DNA from: Candidatus Parcubacteria bacterium
Lineage (GTDB): Bacteria; Patescibacteria; ABY1; BM507; UBA12075
Assembly (NCBI GenBank): GCA_002869165.1
Contig: PKTK01000012.1
Location: 28,748 to 92,747, forward strand
Direction: 5' to 3'
DNA: 64,000 nucleotides
The notes below the pieces were generated by a model. That model was not told where the DNA came from, made no database searches, and saw nothing but the letters and a program-made list of their open reading frames with translations. The translations under genes and the position numbers were made by a program. Within the stretch, counting starts at the first letter, position 1. Each line of letters opens with the position of its first letter. This document shows, piece by piece, positions 1 to 8,318 of this stretch.

Positions 1-1
1 A

Positions 2-502
2 TATATTGTTGTAAAAGCAGATCATCACAAAATGGGCAGAGGCGGAGCAGTTCTCAAAACTAAGCTTAAAAATCTCATTAACGGCAACATTCTAGAAAAG
101 ACATTTCAAGGCAATGATAAAGCTGAACCTGCTAACACTGAAAGAAAAAAGGCAAATTTTATGTACAAAGATGACTCTCAAGCTTATTTGATGGACAATG
201 AATCCTATGAACAATTTAGTCTCGAACTTGAATCAATAGGCGAAAAACAGAAATTTCTAAAAGACGGGATTGATGTTGATGTGCTCTACTTCAATGGCCA
301 GGCGGTTTCTCTTGATCTTCCTATCAAAATGGAATTCAAGGTTACCATGGCACCTCCAGGAGTAAAAGGCAACTCAGCTGGTAATGTACAAAAACAAATT
401 GAAATCGAAACTGGCGCCACTCTACAAGCTCCTTTGTTTATAAACGAAGGTGATCTAATTAGAGTAAATACTGATACTGGTGAATATGTAGAAAGAGTGT
501 AG
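2..502 (+). CDS. efp: Elongation factor P, 5' end lies outside the window
   Basis: Translation elongation factor P, which binds ribosomes stalled on proline-rich stretches and promotes peptide bond formation. The frame is open from base 2, so the start codon lies before the window; by comparison with the usual length of about 185 residues some 20 N-terminal residues are missing. Seen: the tip of the KOW-like domain I (HHKMGRGGA), then the two OB domains, ending in the typical GDLIRVNTDTGEYVERV and a TAG stop. Aligned by eye to E. coli, the modified Lys34 is replaced by Arg (codon 38-40), as in EF-Ps that are rhamnosylated. No modification enzyme is visible in the window. A strong terminator follows. 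Identity is certain; the modification state is unknown. Confidence 0.95.
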   Translation, partial: YIVVKADHHKMGRGGAVLKTKLKNLINGNILEKTFQGNDKAEPANTERKKANFMYKDDSQAYLMDNESYEQFSLELESIGEKQKFLKDGIDVDVLYFNGQAVSLDLPIKMEFKVTMAPPGVKGNSAGNVQKQIEIETGATLQAPLFINEGDLIRVNTDTGEYVERV

Positions 503-522
503 AAACAATTACGATTTACGAT

Positions 523-549
523 AAAAAGAAGAGCTTAGCTCTTCTTTTT
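523..549 (+). terminator. Intrinsic terminator after efp
   Basis: A 12-bp perfect stem (AAAAAGAAGAGC / GCTCTTCTTTTT) with a 3-nt loop, running into a T tract, 20 bp after the efp stop codon. Confidence 0.85.
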
Positions 550-691
550 TGTTTATGAAAATATTTATAATTAACATTATCTTATAGACTGTTCATGCTA
601 GCAGACACCTAAAGTGAATTATTCAATACCAAGACTAAGTAATTGCTCTTCGTCATCCGCAAACTGGTTGAAAACTAATCAAAACAAAAAA

Positions 692-749
692 GTGTCATCC
701 TGGTAGTAGTGAAGAATTCCGAGCTTCTTCGCTACTATCAGGATGACAC
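692..749. repeat. GTCAT-ended inverted repeat (dispersed family)
   Basis: Imperfect palindrome with outer arms GTGTCATCC and GGATGACAC and inner arms GTAGTAGTGAAGAA / TTCTTCGCTACTA. It lies between the convergent efp and recA genes. Other elements that begin GTCATTYC and end GGAATGAC occur in this window at 33695, 35231, 42661 and 46999, so this is probably one diverged member of a dispersed intergenic family. It may also act as a bidirectional transcription stop. Confidence 0.7.
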
Positions 750-789
750 CTAGGGATAAATTATTCTAAATTATTATTTGCTAACTGAT

Positions 790-1836
790 TTATTCATCGT
801 TTTCTTTTTCCATAGCTTTGATTTCTTTAATTATTTCTTTGCGAATATCTTTTATCATTTTTTTATCTCCTCTTAGCGTTCTTTTAGCATTCTCTCTACC
901 CAATCCAAGTTTTATTTCATTGAAAGCATATGAATTACCTGATTTCTTAACTACGTTATAAGCAACTCCCAAATCAAGCAAATCTCCTGCAATTGAAATA
1001 CCCTCGTTATACATAATATCAAACTCACAAGTCTTAAATGGCGCTGCTACTTTATTCTTTACAATCTTGGTTTTTACACGATTGCCAATAATCTTATCAG
1101 CTTGTTTGATTTGAGCACTACGTCTGACTTCAATTCTCACAGATGAATAAAACTTGAGAGCATTACCGCCAGTAGTTGTTTCTGGATTGCCAAAAAATAC
1201 TCCAATCTTATGCCTAATCTGATTTATGAAAATAACCACTGTTTTAGATTTGGAAACAACTCCGGTAAGCTTACGCAGAGCCTGGGACATAAGTCTAGCC
1301 TGTAAACCCATGTGTTGATCTCCCATCTCTCCTTCAATTTCCTTTTGGGGAACCAAAGCAGCCACTGAATCAACTACCACCACATCAATTGCATTTGATC
1401 TAACTAACGTCTCCAGGATCTCTAGAGCTTGCTCACCGGTGTCAGGCTGAGAAATAAGCATGTCTTTTACATTCACACCAATTTTGGCAGCGTAGTCAGG
1501 GTCAAGTGCGTGCTCAGCATCTATAAAAGCAGCTATCCCGCCGAGTTTTTGCACCTCAGAAACTATATGTTGGGCCAAGGTTGTCTTTCCTGAAGACTCA
1601 GGACCAAAAATCTCTATAATCCTCCCTCGAGGGACACCACCTATCCCTAGAGCTAAATCAAGCGATAAGCATCCAGTTGGCACAACATCTACATCAACCT
1701 TTTTGGCTTCACCAAATTTCATAATAGCCCCATCGCCAAATTTTGTTTTTATCTGGTCCATTGCAGCTATTGCTGCATCAGCTCTTTTGTCTTTTTCCTG
1801 GTTTTTTGATTGTTTTTCTTCTTCTTTTTTTGCCAT
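790..1836 (-). CDS. recA: Recombinase RecA
   Basis: RecA strand-exchange ATPase for homologous recombination and DNA repair. The 348-residue length is typical. Seen: Walker A GPESSGKTT near residue 80, the Walker B region IDVVVVDSVAAL, the L1 loop region MGLQARLMSQALRKL, and the L2 segment FINQIRHKIGVFFGNPETTTGG in which the usual conserved Gly-Gly pair and Thr run are kept. The N-terminus is rich in Lys and Glu. The gene is monocistronic; a TATAAT/TTGTTT promoter lies about 110 bp upstream on the same strand. No LexA-like operator was recognised. Identification is secure. Confidence 0.98.
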   Translation of the reverse strand: MAKKEEEKQSKNQEKDKRADAAIAAMDQIKTKFGDGAIMKFGEAKKVDVDVVPTGCLSLDLALGIGGVPRGRIIEIFGPESSGKTTLAQHIVSEVQKLGGIAAFIDAEHALDPDYAAKIGVNVKDMLISQPDTGEQALEILETLVRSNAIDVVVVDSVAALVPQKEIEGEMGDQHMGLQARLMSQALRKLTGVVSKSKTVVIFINQIRHKIGVFFGNPETTTGGNALKFYSSVRIEVRRSAQIKQADKIIGNRVKTKIVKNKVAAPFKTCEFDIMYNEGISIAGDLLDLGVAYNVVKKSGNSYAFNEIKLGLGRENAKRTLRGDKKMIKDIRKEIIKEIKAMEKENDE

Positions 1837-1940
1837 ATGTTTAAGAGAAAAAAACGTAATATTTTTCTAAAAAAATCTATTTTCGTTTTTTGTTCGTATT
1901 TTTTAGCCTTTAAAAAAGGAGTTTTTATCTCCTTATCAAC

Positions 1941-1969
1941 ATTATAGCAAATTTTTTACTTTTAAACAA
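1941..1969 (-). promoter_or_regulatory. Probable recA promoter
   Basis: On the minus strand, TTGTTT (1964-1969), a 17-bp spacer, then a perfect TATAAT (1941-1946), about 105 bp before the recA start. It also lies just upstream of the stop of the RodZ-like gene. Confidence 0.6.
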
Positions 1970-1992
1970 TCTTTTTTATCCACATCCAAAAA

Positions 1993-2670
1993 TTATGGGT
2001 TATTAACCAATATTTTTCTTTCTTGTTTATTTTCTCGACTGTACTTTTTACTCGCTACCACCACAATCGTATTAAGGCCAGATTTTAACTTTATGGATTT
2101 CTCAAAGCTCCCTGTTTGATTGGTAAGGACTAAAACATTATTTATATAAACTTCTGCTTCTACATCACTTTGACCTTGAACTAAAACCTCCTTTTCTATG
2201 GTGACAAAATCTTCTGGCGGATAAATAATCTGCAGTTCAGGTGGAGCTATAATATTGTTCAAATAAAAAGCCAAATAAACTAAACAAAAACTAACAGCAA
2301 CTACAATGAGTAAATTTTTGATTAGTTTTGGAATAGTAACAAAATAATGTACATTGGTAGCTTTTTTTACAAAATAATTATTTATATTTACTTCTTTTTT
2401 TTCTTTTTCAGTTTCACCAAAAAGAGCTGTCAGCTCTTTGGCTGATAGCCCTAAATATATTGCATATTCTCTTAAAAAATTAACTCTATATACTCCAGTT
2501 GGCAATTCTTCAAAATTCCCTCTTTCTAAGGCTTCCAAATATTTCTGGTTCATTTTTAAATCTCTAGAGGCATCTTTCAAACTGATTTTCTTTTCCTGTC
2601 TGGCTCTTCTTAATTCTTTGGCAATAATTTCATTATTTTCCAAAATTTTATAAGTATGAAACTCTTTCAT
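1993..2670 (-). CDS. RodZ-like membrane protein with N-terminal helix-turn-helix
   Basis: The 225-residue protein has a cytoplasmic HTH_25-type domain at residues 12-80 (LRRARQEKKISLKDASRDL, then NQKYLEALERGNFEELP), a basic linker, one membrane segment near residues 118-140 (LIVVAVSFCLVYLAFYL), and an extracytoplasmic beta-rich domain of about 80 residues. This is the architecture of RodZ/YmfM proteins that link MreB to the membrane, but MreB is not in the window, and the C-terminal domain resembles the Ig-like repeats (VEAEVYINN) of surface proteins. It lies 4 bp downstream of the pilin gene, so they are probably co-transcribed. The architecture is clear; a role in cell shape is inferred. 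Confidence 0.75.
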   Translation of the reverse strand: MKEFHTYKILENNEIIAKELRRARQEKKISLKDASRDLKMNQKYLEALERGNFEELPTGVYRVNFLREYAIYLGLSAKELTALFGETEKEKKEVNINNYFVKKATNVHYFVTIPKLIKNLLIVVAVSFCLVYLAFYLNNIIAPPELQIIYPPEDFVTIEKEVLVQGQSDVEAEVYINNVLVLTNQTGSFEKSIKLKSGLNTIVVVASKKYSRENKQERKILVNNP

Positions 2671-2674
2671 TTTT

Positions 2675-3091
2675 TTAAGGGGTTACATTCCAGTTAGAAT
2701 TACTATTTTCTGTTCCCTTTATCCCTTTCATAAAGTAGTCTACAGCTGTATAGGCAAACAAAACAATTATAAGCCCCACTACTGCTGCAATTATTGCACT
2801 TTTTCCTTTGCTTATCATGTCCTTGTTTCCAGCTGCCAATATAAACATAAGTCCACCCACTATAAAAGCCAGCAAAGATAGTGAACCTGATAAATACAAA
2901 ACCCATTTAGAAATAGTCACTAATACCAATATTAAATCATTTGCTGTATAGTCGCCAGTCTCCTTTCCGCTTTCAGGAACAATATGTTCATTAGCCAAAT
3001 TACCAGCCTGAACTGAATCAATAGCTCCACTCAAAAAAATTCCCAGCAAAAAAACGGTAAATAAAATTATTAATACTTTTTTTGATTTCAT
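2675..3091 (-). CDS. Small T4SS-type pilin-like membrane protein
   Basis: A 138-residue protein with a cleavable signal-like helix (residues 6-28, ending near VQA-GN), an extracellular stretch, and two hydrophobic helices (about 52-78 and 92-115) separated by the basic loop AAGNKDMISKGKSA. This two-helix pattern after a signal peptide is that of VirB2/TrbC-like pilins, in particular the T4SS_pilin family frequent in Patescibacteria. No other secretion-system genes are visible nearby, so a complete machine cannot be claimed. It sits at the head of a two-gene operon with the RodZ-like gene. Confidence 0.65.
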   Translation of the reverse strand: MKSKKVLIILFTVFLLGIFLSGAIDSVQAGNLANEHIVPESGKETGDYTANDLILVLVTISKWVLYLSGSLSLLAFIVGGLMFILAAGNKDMISKGKSAIIAAVVGLIIVLFAYTAVDYFMKGIKGTENSNSNWNVTP

Positions 3092-3115
3092 AAAAAATAA
3101 TAAATAAAACTATAG

Positions 3116-4540
3116 CTAATCATTCAAAAGACTTGCATTTATAGTCTGCTGAACTTTCTTTTCGGTATTTTTAATTGCTTTTCTCATCTCAACTTCTCCT
3201 GACAATACATTGGTAATCATATCTTTCATGGCTTGTTCGGCGCTATTGGCATCATTGCCTTTGTACCATGACTTGGCTGTAAGAACCTGATCTACATAAG
3301 CTTCTAAATCAAGTTCTTCTTTTTGTACATTCACTAAACTACGCAATGCAGTGGTCTTTCTGGTTGCATCAAGATAATTTATAGCATTTTGCGCTTGAGT
3401 AGCAAAGAGAATAAAATCCCAAGCCTCATTTTGATGTCTACTTTTACTAGCAACTGACTCTACCCAATAATTAGCAAAATTAACAGGTGTATTTCCTTGA
3501 ATTTGCGGAAATCTAGTAACCACTAAATTCATTTTTGGATTTCCTGCTTCAATTTGAGGAATCATATAAGAATAACCAAACATTATTGCTAATTTACCAC
3601 GAATAAACAGATCAAGCGAATTATCCATACTACCATTCCAACAATACACTTCTTTAGCAGGATTGGCAAAATCTGTATAAAAACGTAAAGCATCTTCTCC
3701 TGGTGATTCTGAAATATTCTCATAATCATCAGGTGTTTTAGATATTGTTACATTGGTAAAGGTCAAATCCATCATCTCTGTTCCGTTTTGCATCATTAGA
3801 GCTGAAAGAATATCACTAGACCTTTCAATATTTTCACTTCCTCCAAGCGCTACACCTGATTGAATGATCTCGCCTTTATTGTTTTGCTTAGTTAATTTTC
3901 TAACAGTTTGCTGAAAATCTGTATCCCAATAGCTTGGAATATCAGTGATGCCAGCATTATTAAGCAAATCTCTGTTTACAAACATAAGCAGAGTATCAAC
4001 CGCTACCGGAAGACCATAAACATAATTTTTCACTTGCTTGGTTTGACCATCTTTCACGCTAATAACCACATCATCATAAACTACATCAACAAACTCACTT
4101 TTAATATCATTAAGAGTTGGGCTGGCTTGAGTTTTTACAACTGGGACCAATTCTTTTTTGATAGTTCCCCTAGTTTCTGTAAAAAGCATAGTAGTAGTAT
4201 CAGGCATTGGAGCTATCCAATCTCTACTTTGATATTTTCGGGTCCAAGTATTATGAATAGAAAATATATCAGGCACCTGATCAGAGGCAAATGCTTCCAG
4301 TAATTTCTGCTCGTACTCTTCATAACGAATTAATTTATAATTTACATTCACAAATGGATGTAGAGCGTTATATTCATTGATAATAGTTTGGAATGTTTCT
4401 GACTCATCCCATACTCGCCAATATTCCAAAGTAACGTCCTGGCCCAATGAAGCTGTATTACTAGAAACACATTTACACCCAAAACCAGATAATAATATAA
4501 AAATAATAACCAATACAAATAAATTTAGATTTTTTCTCAT
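3116..4540 (-). CDS. Extracellular solute-binding lipoprotein (ABC family 1)
   Basis: Predicted lipoprotein that binds a sugar or similar solute for an ABC importer. The start is placed at the ATG at 4538-4540 because it gives a proper lipoprotein signal: MRKNL, a hydrophobic helix, then the lipobox LSGFGC with Cys near residue 22. An earlier in-frame codon at 4573 would add 11 residues before the signal. The mature part has features of bacterial SBP family 1: VTLEYWRVWDESE near the N-terminus, FASDQVPDIFSIHNTW, then a central GKLAIMFGYSYMIPQI and FANYWVESVASKS. No permease or ATPase genes are adjacent, which is common in reduced genomes. The substrate is unknown. A TATAAT lies upstream at 4575-4580 (minus strand). 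Confidence 0.85.
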   Translation of the reverse strand: MRKNLNLFVLVIIFILLSGFGCKCVSSNTASLGQDVTLEYWRVWDESETFQTIINEYNALHPFVNVNYKLIRYEEYEQKLLEAFASDQVPDIFSIHNTWTRKYQSRDWIAPMPDTTTMLFTETRGTIKKELVPVVKTQASPTLNDIKSEFVDVVYDDVVISVKDGQTKQVKNYVYGLPVAVDTLLMFVNRDLLNNAGITDIPSYWDTDFQQTVRKLTKQNNKGEIIQSGVALGGSENIERSSDILSALMMQNGTEMMDLTFTNVTISKTPDDYENISESPGEDALRFYTDFANPAKEVYCWNGSMDNSLDLFIRGKLAIMFGYSYMIPQIEAGNPKMNLVVTRFPQIQGNTPVNFANYWVESVASKSRHQNEAWDFILFATQAQNAINYLDATRKTTALRSLVNVQKEELDLEAYVDQVLTAKSWYKGNDANSAEQAMKDMITNVLSGEVEMRKAIKNTEKKVQQTINASLLND

Positions 4541-4661
4541 ATTTATAATAAAAAATATTTTATAAACTACCAATATTATAACACAAACAGAAAAAATTTG
4601 AAATTTTTAATTTTCAATCTTTTAAACTACTTTAAATTATTAATATTATAATTTTTCATTA

Positions 4662-6191
4662 TTAAACCGCCTCCTGATTAACTGGTCTATACTGCAAACT
4701 TTCAGCGACATGTTTAGCATATATTGCTTCTTGGCCTTCCAAGTCTGCTATAGTTCTAGCAAGTTTTAATAATCGATAATAGGATCTAGCTGATAAATGA
4801 AGTTTTTCTACTGCACTTTTTAAAATTTGTTTTGACTCATTATCAAGTACGCAAAATTGTTTAACCATTTCTGAATTCATTTCTGTATTTGTTACTATTG
4901 GCAATTTGGCAAATCTTTTTGCTTGGATCTTTCTAGCAACTTCTACTCGTTTTTTAATAAATTCAGAACTTTCTCCTTCACCCACTTCTGATAATTTTTC
5001 AAAATCAATTCTCGGGACCTCAATATGCAAATCTATTCTATCCATGATTGGCCCAGATATTTTCTTGCGATAATTAATAACCTGATTTGGTGAACAAGTA
5101 CAAGTCCTATCAGGGTCGCTTGAATAACCACATGGACAAGGATTCATGGCTGATACTAAAATAAATTTAGCAGGAAAACTCAAATTTCCGGCTGCCCGGG
5201 AAATATGAATCACTCCATCTTCAAGGGGCTGACGCAAATTTTCAAGAATTGACCGAGAAAATTCAGCAAACTCATCCAAAAACAATACCCCTCGATGAGC
5301 CAACGATATTTCTCCTGGCCTTGGCCAAGTTCCCCCTCCCACCAAGGCTACTCCAGAAGATGTGTGATGAGGTGATCTAAATGGCCTATTGTCAACTAGG
5401 GCTTGTTTTTCGGGTAATTCTCCAGCTACAGAATATATTTTGGTTATCTCCAAAGCTTCTTCCAAAGTTAAATTAGGCAAAATTGACGGCATGGTTCTGG
5501 CTATCAAAGTTTTTCCAGAGCCAGGAGGACCAGACATCATCATATTATGAGCCCCTGCTGCGCTTATCTCCATGGCCCGCTTCACATGTTCTTGTCCTTT
5601 GATATGCGCCATATCAAAAAGTATTTTTTTATTTTGAAAATTAAATTCTTTCTTTTTTTCTGGAGATAAAAAAATCTGACCAGAAAGATGCTTGGCCAGC
5701 TCAAGTAAATTACTAACACCAATTACTTCAATATCTTTCACTAAACTTGCCTCAACTGCATTTTCTTTGGGTAAAAATATTTGTTTGATTCCTTCGCGCT
5801 TAGCCTTCAAAGTAATCGGTAATACCCCATTCACTCTTCGTAAATCACCGTTTAAAGCTAGCTCACCAACAAACAACATCTTCGTAAAATCACCATTAAC
5901 GGTCAATTTACCTGAGGCTAAAAGAACAGCTACAGCGATGGGTAGATCATAACTTGGCCCATGTTTACGCAAATCAGCTGGGGCTAAATTAACAACTAAA
6001 CGTCTCTTGCTAATAGGTAAGTTAGAATTTTTAATAGCTGAACGGACCCGCTCCTTAGATTCAGAAACTGCCATGTCAGGAAGACCGACTATGGCTATAT
6101 TTCCCATCTCACCATGACCAATATCAGCTTCTACTTCAACAATCTCAGCATCAAGTCCGACTACAGCTGCGGAAAGAACTTTTGAAGACAT
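4662..6191 (-). CDS. comM: ComM/YifB-family Mg-chelatase-like AAA+ ATPase
   Basis: The 509-residue size is typical of ComM, a hexameric helicase that extends recombination tracts during natural transformation. Seen: an N-terminal Lon-like fold (residues 1-165, with NLAPADLRKHGPSYDLPIA), Walker A SGPPGSGKTL near residue 220, Walker B GVLFLDEFAEF near 305, Cys-rich MNPCPCG and a second pair DPDRTCTC, and a C-terminal lid domain (LHLSARSYYRLLKLARTIADL). Together with recA it suggests competence for DNA uptake, as often seen in Patescibacteria. The gene is monocistronic. Its minus-strand TATAAT (6223-6228) is preceded by an ATACGTGATATGTG repeat. Confidence 0.93.
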   Translation of the reverse strand: MSSKVLSAAVVGLDAEIVEVEADIGHGEMGNIAIVGLPDMAVSESKERVRSAIKNSNLPISKRRLVVNLAPADLRKHGPSYDLPIAVAVLLASGKLTVNGDFTKMLFVGELALNGDLRRVNGVLPITLKAKREGIKQIFLPKENAVEASLVKDIEVIGVSNLLELAKHLSGQIFLSPEKKKEFNFQNKKILFDMAHIKGQEHVKRAMEISAAGAHNMMMSGPPGSGKTLIARTMPSILPNLTLEEALEITKIYSVAGELPEKQALVDNRPFRSPHHTSSGVALVGGGTWPRPGEISLAHRGVLFLDEFAEFSRSILENLRQPLEDGVIHISRAAGNLSFPAKFILVSAMNPCPCGYSSDPDRTCTCSPNQVINYRKKISGPIMDRIDLHIEVPRIDFEKLSEVGEGESSEFIKKRVEVARKIQAKRFAKLPIVTNTEMNSEMVKQFCVLDNESKQILKSAVEKLHLSARSYYRLLKLARTIADLEGQEAIYAKHVAESLQYRPVNQEAV

Positions 6192-6293
6192 AAAAAATAA
6201 ATTAAGGATAAATGATAATTTAATTATAGCACATTAGGCACATATCACGTATCATATAACACAAAACAAATTTTTTGATTTTCTAAAATAAAA

Positions 6294-6325
6294 ATCCCTG
6301 AAACTTATTTTTAAGTTTCAGGGAT
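6294..6325 (-). terminator. Intrinsic terminator of the 6340-6645 gene
   Basis: Perfect 14-bp stem ATCCCTGAAACTTA / TAAGTTTCAGGGAT with a 4-nt loop, followed on the minus strand by a T-rich run. Confidence 0.85.
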
Positions 6326-6339
6326 CAAGAAATTATAAA

Positions 6340-6645
6340 TCATTTGAAAGCCCCTCTCATACGATGAAATTCTTCATGAGCTCTGGACTCTTCAACCAGG
6401 TGCTTGAAAGAATAACTTTCTTTGGACCACACCTGTTTCTGTCCAATTCTCTCGCAAGCAAAAATCATTTCCTGGACCTTTTTGAAAACGCCCAGAGAAA
6501 CTCTCTTTCCTACAGGCGAAAAACGATTGTTTTTCCAAATCCACTTAACAGGAGATTTGGGATAATCTTTGCCAGTGATTTTTACGAAAAATTCATTAGA
6601 ATTATTTCTATTCTGCCACACCTCTATATTTTCTATATTTTGCAT
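6340..6645 (-). CDS. Hypothetical protein, 101 residues
   Basis: No family recognised. The start is the ATG at 6643-6645, because a strong GGAGG ribosome-binding site sits 6 bp upstream; an upstream in-frame TTG would overlap that site. The protein is soluble, basic and rich in aromatic residues (VEVWQNRNNSNEFFVKITG, KWIWKNNRFSPVGK), with a helical C-terminal half containing RAHEEFHRMRG. An opposite-strand frame covers almost the same bases but lacks a ribosome-binding site. The downstream perfect terminator supports this strand. Confidence 0.7.
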   Translation of the reverse strand: MQNIENIEVWQNRNNSNEFFVKITGKDYPKSPVKWIWKNNRFSPVGKRVSLGVFKKVQEMIFACERIGQKQVWSKESYSFKHLVEESRAHEEFHRMRGAFK

Positions 6646-6852
6646 TTTTTCCTCCAAAAGAAATAAATTATTTTAAGGCACGATTTTATATAATAATTAT
6701 ATCATATTTATATAAATTTGTCAATGCTATTTAGGTTAATTTTTTCTATTATTAGCAATTATTAATATAATTACTTTTGACTTTTTATAAAAATAATGCT
6801 AAAAAAATAAAATAATATGCCCTTTTAAAAACCTATATTTATGAGGTAAAAA

Positions 6853-7746
6853 ATGATAAAAAATACAGTAACTTCACTGGAAAATGATTTTTTAGAAATC
6901 AGTACTCGAAATACTGGCGGAGGAATCAAGCATCTTTCTTTTGTTGAATCAAGAAAAGATGGTTCACAAATACCCAAACACAACAAAATTATAAACAGCT
7001 TGCAAATCCTGTCACCAGTAATAAAAGTACCGAATTTCAAACTAGAAAATCATCCAAAAACAAGCCTGATCTTAGATAGAATATTTGAACAAGCCCTTGC
7101 CAAAAAATCCACACTTTCATCTTTGTCTACAGACAAAAGACAACTTGTAGCTATTTCCAACAAAACAGAAAAGCAAAAGCAATTTGATCATCAATCAAAG
7201 GGTGTGTTTTCTCGAGTGCCAGATTTTGGAGATCTTAGACATTCGTCATGGACGCTAGAAAATAAGGCTGAAAATTCATGTATCTACAAGTACTATTATT
7301 GTCGATACGGAGTTGAACTCAATTTCTATATCAATTATTTTCTTCTAGGAAATTCTTTAGCTATTATCTGCTTAATCGAAAATCTACAAGGCCTCCCAAT
7401 TCCCATTCAATTTGGCTTGGCAATCAGTTTTAAAAATCAAAATGGCTACAATATGAGTTTTAGCGACAAAAATGGAGCTACGGTATTTTTTGGTAAATAT
7501 AAACTTCTCAATCTTTCTTTGATTGATAAATTTTATTTGGATCTAGTGGACAAGGCGAGAATTTCTTTAAAAGCTGACAAACAATTTGCTCAAGGGTTTA
7601 TACAAATTGAAAGTCGAGATAATGAAGTCATGCTCATACCAATGCTAACAAAAGTCACTGATTTTGATACTGAAAAATCAATGATAAAAGGTTATGAAAA
7701 GATAACAGCAAGCTTGTCAATTAACTTTGAAAAATGGGAAGACTAA
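6853..7746 (+). CDS. Hypothetical protein, possibly a beta-sandwich (mutarotase-like) fold
   Basis: A 297-residue soluble protein without signal peptide or membrane segments. It is rich in alternating hydrophobic stretches (CRYGVELNFYINYFLLG, LPIPIQFGLAISFKN, SLSINFEKWED), as in large beta-sandwich proteins such as aldose-1-epimerase-like domains, but no catalytic motif was recognised and the fold is a guess. It overlaps the next gene by one base (TAATG), so the two are translationally coupled. The start has the weak ribosome-binding sequence GAGGTAAAAA. Confidence 0.6.
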   Translation: MIKNTVTSLENDFLEISTRNTGGGIKHLSFVESRKDGSQIPKHNKIINSLQILSPVIKVPNFKLENHPKTSLILDRIFEQALAKKSTLSSLSTDKRQLVAISNKTEKQKQFDHQSKGVFSRVPDFGDLRHSSWTLENKAENSCIYKYYYCRYGVELNFYINYFLLGNSLAIICLIENLQGLPIPIQFGLAISFKNQNGYNMSFSDKNGATVFFGKYKLLNLSLIDKFYLDLVDKARISLKADKQFAQGFIQIESRDNEVMLIPMLTKVTDFDTEKSMIKGYEKITASLSINFEKWED

Positions 7747-7982
7747 TGAAAGAATCTTTCAAAGCAAGCGCTACCTTAAGTCTTGCAGAATATCTTGATT
7801 TCATGAAACTTATCAGTGACTTTGAGATTATAGATAATATTGAATTGGAACATACTGACAACGAAAAAGATATTAATCTCACTGTCAAAGCCCAAGGAAA
7901 AGCCGCAAAAGAACTAAAAACTGGCTTCAAAACTGGTATATTGAATTTCTTTAACTGGGACAAGTGTTTTACAATCACTTAA
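7746..7982 (+). CDS. Small hypothetical protein coupled to the 297-residue protein
   Basis: A 78-residue protein starting at the ATG that overlaps the preceding stop (TAATG at 7744-7748); an upstream in-frame ATG at 7734 would overlap further. The composition is mixed, with a predicted helix-strand pattern (SLAEYLDFMKLISDFEI, KDINLTVKAQGKAAKELKTG) and a C-terminal aromatic segment (FFNWDKCFTIT). No family recognised. It forms a two-gene operon with the gene before it and ends at a strong terminator. Confidence 0.65.
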   Translation: MKESFKASATLSLAEYLDFMKLISDFEIIDNIELEHTDNEKDINLTVKAQGKAAKELKTGFKTGILNFFNWDKCFTIT

Positions 7983-7985
7983 ACC

Positions 7986-8016
7986 AAAAAGGAGACTCCT
8001 GAGTCTCCTTTTTTAT
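7986..8016 (+). terminator. Intrinsic terminator
   Basis: Stem AAGGAGACTC / GAGTCTCCTT with a 2-nt loop, then a T tract. The end of the convergent AbrB-like gene (stop at 8013-8015) lies inside the T tract, so both genes probably share this stop region. Confidence 0.85.
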
Positions 8017-8180
8017 TTATTCCAATCTTTTATAACTAATTCATTACCCTTTCTAGTAACTATTAATTTTTGATTATCCTGCCAACCAAGTTTTCTAATT
8101 TCTGAAATGGGCAAAGTAATAGCATACGAGCTGTTACTTTTAAATAATTTTCTAATGTTTTGTTCTTCAATTTTTCTCAT
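8013..8180 (-). CDS. Small SpoVT/AbrB-like (MazE-type) DNA-binding protein
   Basis: A 55-residue protein read directly from the minus strand: ATG at 8178-8180, TAA at 8013-8015. The centre SYAITLPISEIRKLGW followed by KLIVTRKGNELVIKDW matches the swapped-hairpin AbrB/MazE fold (S-x-A/G-I-T-L-P-x-x-I-R-K-x-L-x-W, then K-L-x-V-x-x-x-G-N-x-L-V-I). Such proteins are autoregulating transcription factors or antitoxins. No toxin partner is adjacent, though its 5' flank carries a 56-bp perfect palindrome (8221-8276) that would be a natural operator. The -10 region and ribosome-binding site are weak. Confidence 0.7.
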   Translation of the reverse strand: MRKIEEQNIRKLFKSNSSYAITLPISEIRKLGWQDNQKLIVTRKGNELVIKDWNK

Positions 8181-8220
8181 ATTATTATAATATTATATTT
8201 ACAGTCTAGCATTTTTTATC

Positions 8221-8276
8221 TTTAATGTATATACATATCTCTATACATATGTATAGAGATATGTATATACATTAAA
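8221..8276. repeat. 56-bp perfect palindrome
   Basis: Every base pairs with its mirror across a centre between 8248 and 8249 (arms begin TTTAATGTATATACATAT and meet at CATATG). It lies between the 96-residue protein gene and the AbrB-like gene, about 40 bp upstream of the latter's start. It could form a cruciform or act as an operator; it is not a typical terminator because it has no loop. Confidence 0.9.
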
Positions 8277-8277
8277 A

Positions 8278-8302
8278 AAGAGAGCTAAAAAATAGCTCTC
8301 TT
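8278..8302 (-). terminator. Intrinsic terminator of the 96-residue gene
   Basis: Stem AAGAGAGCTA / TAGCTCTCTT. On the minus strand it is followed by six Ts that belong to the edge of the adjacent palindrome. Confidence 0.75.
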
Positions 8303-8318
8303 AAATGTTTTTTATTTC

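Noticed and set aside
6364..6666. 100-codon plus-strand frame opposite the 101-residue gene
   Set aside because: No ribosome-binding site or promoter; the opposite strand has both a GGAGG site and a perfect terminator.
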